Source: Acanthaster planci
Lineage: Eukaryota; Echinodermata; Asteroidea; Valvatida; Acanthasteridae
Assembly (NCBI RefSeq): GCF_001949145.1
Contig: NW_019091389.1
Location: 1,277,156 to 1,341,155 of the forward strand
DNA length: 64,000 bases
Direction: 5' to 3'
The translations under genes and the position numbers were made by a program. Of the stretch, positions 62,296 through 64,000 are shown piece by piece. Within the stretch, counting starts at the first letter, position 1. Each line of letters opens with the position of its first letter. The notes under the pieces were generated by a model. The model had not been told where the DNA came from. It saw only the letters and a program-made list of their open reading frames with translations, and made no database searches.

Positions 62296-63790
62296 TGGTA
62301 CCGGCAAATCTAACGCTCATCTTTTCGCACCGACTGGTCAAATTGATCACAGCAACTGCAAATTGACGAAGTGATGTAGGACTGTGCAAATGGTCATGTC
62401 ACATTGTGTACCCGTCATTACCTGACAAAATTCGGAGCACTTGTACATTTCTAGTTGAGCCATGTACACAACATACAGGACACGTTGAATCGGCAGCACG
62501 TCGTCACCATGAACTTAAGACACTTCACCTGTCGCGATTAAAAAGGTATACCGCATCGATTTCTTTTGCTGCAGATAAGATTGAAACTGTTGACTCTAGT
62601 CATTTGCATCCTCTGTATGTAAAATGTTGGAAGAAGGACGCAAATAACCCACCGTAATTTAATATACCGTACTATTCTCGTGATCTCATAGTCAGTGTGT
62701 ACTATCTTTGTGCTGTGTTTCTTGGCGACAAAGTGTGACAGTTTTCCTTTCAGTTGAGGAAAATTGAATCAGAAAAGTATTTGAAATGCAATATCTCTTT
62801 TCAGTTAAGGGCGAAATGGTATCCCGGCTTGAGGGAAAATTATCTGGAATGCCACCCAAATTTGAGGGCTGAACTGGACTTGAAACTAAAAGGACATTTT
62901 TTTTATCGAAACTGTTGTAAGCCATAACCTCGCAGTCTGTGCCATGCTGTCAAATTCCGTCTTTTTTCGACGCCTCATTTGTACTGCCGTTAAGTTTAAA
63001 TGACGGATTTGATCCGAACTAGTTCAATTTGATACTCTGCAATCCCACGTCCTGGCATTTTCACGAGGTTCTTGGAGAAAAACAAGTATTTGTCATTCAG
63101 AAGTTGTGCATCAATGAGAAATCCTTTGATCATTGTAACTCGTTCCTTCGTGAGATTCTGGTGAGGAAATGTCAAAATGCATCTAATTCTCAGTCAGCAA
63201 GTTGCTCCGAAAGTTTAATTTACAGCCGTATTTATTATGTAAAGTGGACTTAGATATTGAGGCAAATAGTACTCTCAGAACGAAAATTCAGGCCGATCAT
63301 TTCTTTTCAGTTATGAACTTCCACCGTCTTGACCGGTATTTTGGATGGACCAACCCGTCTCAATCGATAAATGTGTTACTTAATCTAGTTGTTAGCTTCT
63401 ATAGGTTCCTGTGCTCAGGCATCAATTCCGTAGCGATTTTCGGTACGCATTTGCTCTCCAGAAAGAGTGCTTCACATGTCGCATAACTGTGTTGTCTTTC
63501 AGAGCTTCATTTCTTGAACTGTTTGTTAAAGCTGTACCGAAATGCAAGTGTGTCGAAGGGACGGTCTTACAACAGTATTCAGTAATTATTGTGCTAACGC
63601 GTATGAAAACAGTGGGTGTGATTTGGTCCAAATTTAATGTCACATTAAACATACAAATGGCCTTTGTAAATTTATTTCGTTTTGTCACGGTTTAGTTCAT
63701 GCGTTGAGAGATATTCAACTGGCATGGGGAGGGAATTATTCCTTGTCTCTGTTTCATTAGCAACGGAGAGTAATCTGACATGAATAAAAT
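62296..63790 (+). other. Gbx 3' UTR (probable)
   Basis: No further coding exon recognised after the stop. The first AATAAA is about 1.49 kb downstream. ATTAAA at about 62536 is a weaker, nearer alternative. Confidence 0.4.
63783..63788 (+). terminator. Candidate Gbx poly(A) signal
   Basis: AATAAA on the plus strand, the first canonical signal after the Gbx stop codon. Confidence 0.4.
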
Positions 63791-64000
63791 GGAGTTTTTC
63801 TCAGCAGCCACGCCCCTACTAATACACTAGTTTCAGTGAGCGTTACATTTTGTATTGAAAATATTCGTCGCAAGTACGATGTTATTGTCAACAGGTTTAT
63901 TTTACGAGCATTGACTGGGATATCCTGAAAAGTCGTTCACTGGATTACTTTTGCGCCTGATTTTGCGTCATGAAATGTAGCTTGAATTTGGGTCACTTTT

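Noticed and set aside
1-64000. tRNA, rRNA, CRISPR, bacterial operon or virus-like genes
   Set aside because: No A-box/B-box cloverleaf, no regularly spaced repeat array, no operon structure and no polymerase, integrase or capsid motif was seen by eye.

Overview
The window looks like eukaryotic, probably marine invertebrate deuterostome, genomic DNA. Genes are split by GT-AG introns, coding density is very low, background is AT-rich, there are many short foldback repeats, and the palindrome TACATGTA is extremely common. A Gbx-type homeobox gene and a GKAP/DLGAP gene confirm a bilaterian animal. The repeat flavour (TACATGTA, GTAGGCCTAC, the CATAGAGCTGCTTAAG foldback) suggests an echinoderm, hemichordate or lancelet; an echinoderm such as a sea star is my guess, not something the sequence proves.

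Layout. (1) 1-7.9 kb: no gene recognised; three foldback elements. (2) About 8-33.3 kb, minus strand: a DLGAP/GKAP-family gene. Five coding exons (9879-15662) give a 979-residue model in which every splice phase agrees. A probable noncoding first exon lies at about 33.2-33.35 kb, so the 5' intron is about 17.4 kb and is packed with TACATGTA. (3) 33.3-37.0 kb: region between two divergent CpG-rich starts, with a long hairpin element and a truncated TIR element. (4) About 37.0-42.8 kb, plus strand: a gene with a noncoding first exon carrying a YY1-like CAAGATGGCG, and two further exons that encode a 64-residue single-pass membrane microprotein. (5) 43.6-44.3 kb: a 671-bp MITE with a visible 6-bp target-site duplication. 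(6) 45.2-48.0 kb, plus strand: a two-exon secreted glycoprotein, 268 residues, resembling the acetoacetate decarboxylase superfamily but apparently lacking its Schiff-base lysine. (7) 48-57.7 kb: a gene-free stretch with a second TIR element (49.6-50.45 kb) and several GC-balanced blocks that may be cis-regulatory. (8) 58.3-62.3 kb, plus strand: a complete two-exon Gbx gene (348 residues), with CCAAT boxes upstream and a polyadenylation signal at 63.78 kb.

The four genes do not form a pathway. The only regional logic I can see is a homeobox gene at the edge of a gene-poor stretch that could hold its regulatory DNA, and divergent promoters about 3.7 kb apart for the DLGAP-like and microprotein genes. 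I found no rRNA, tRNA, CRISPR or intact transposase or reverse-transcriptase gene. All protein assignments come from reading motifs by eye; no database search was possible.
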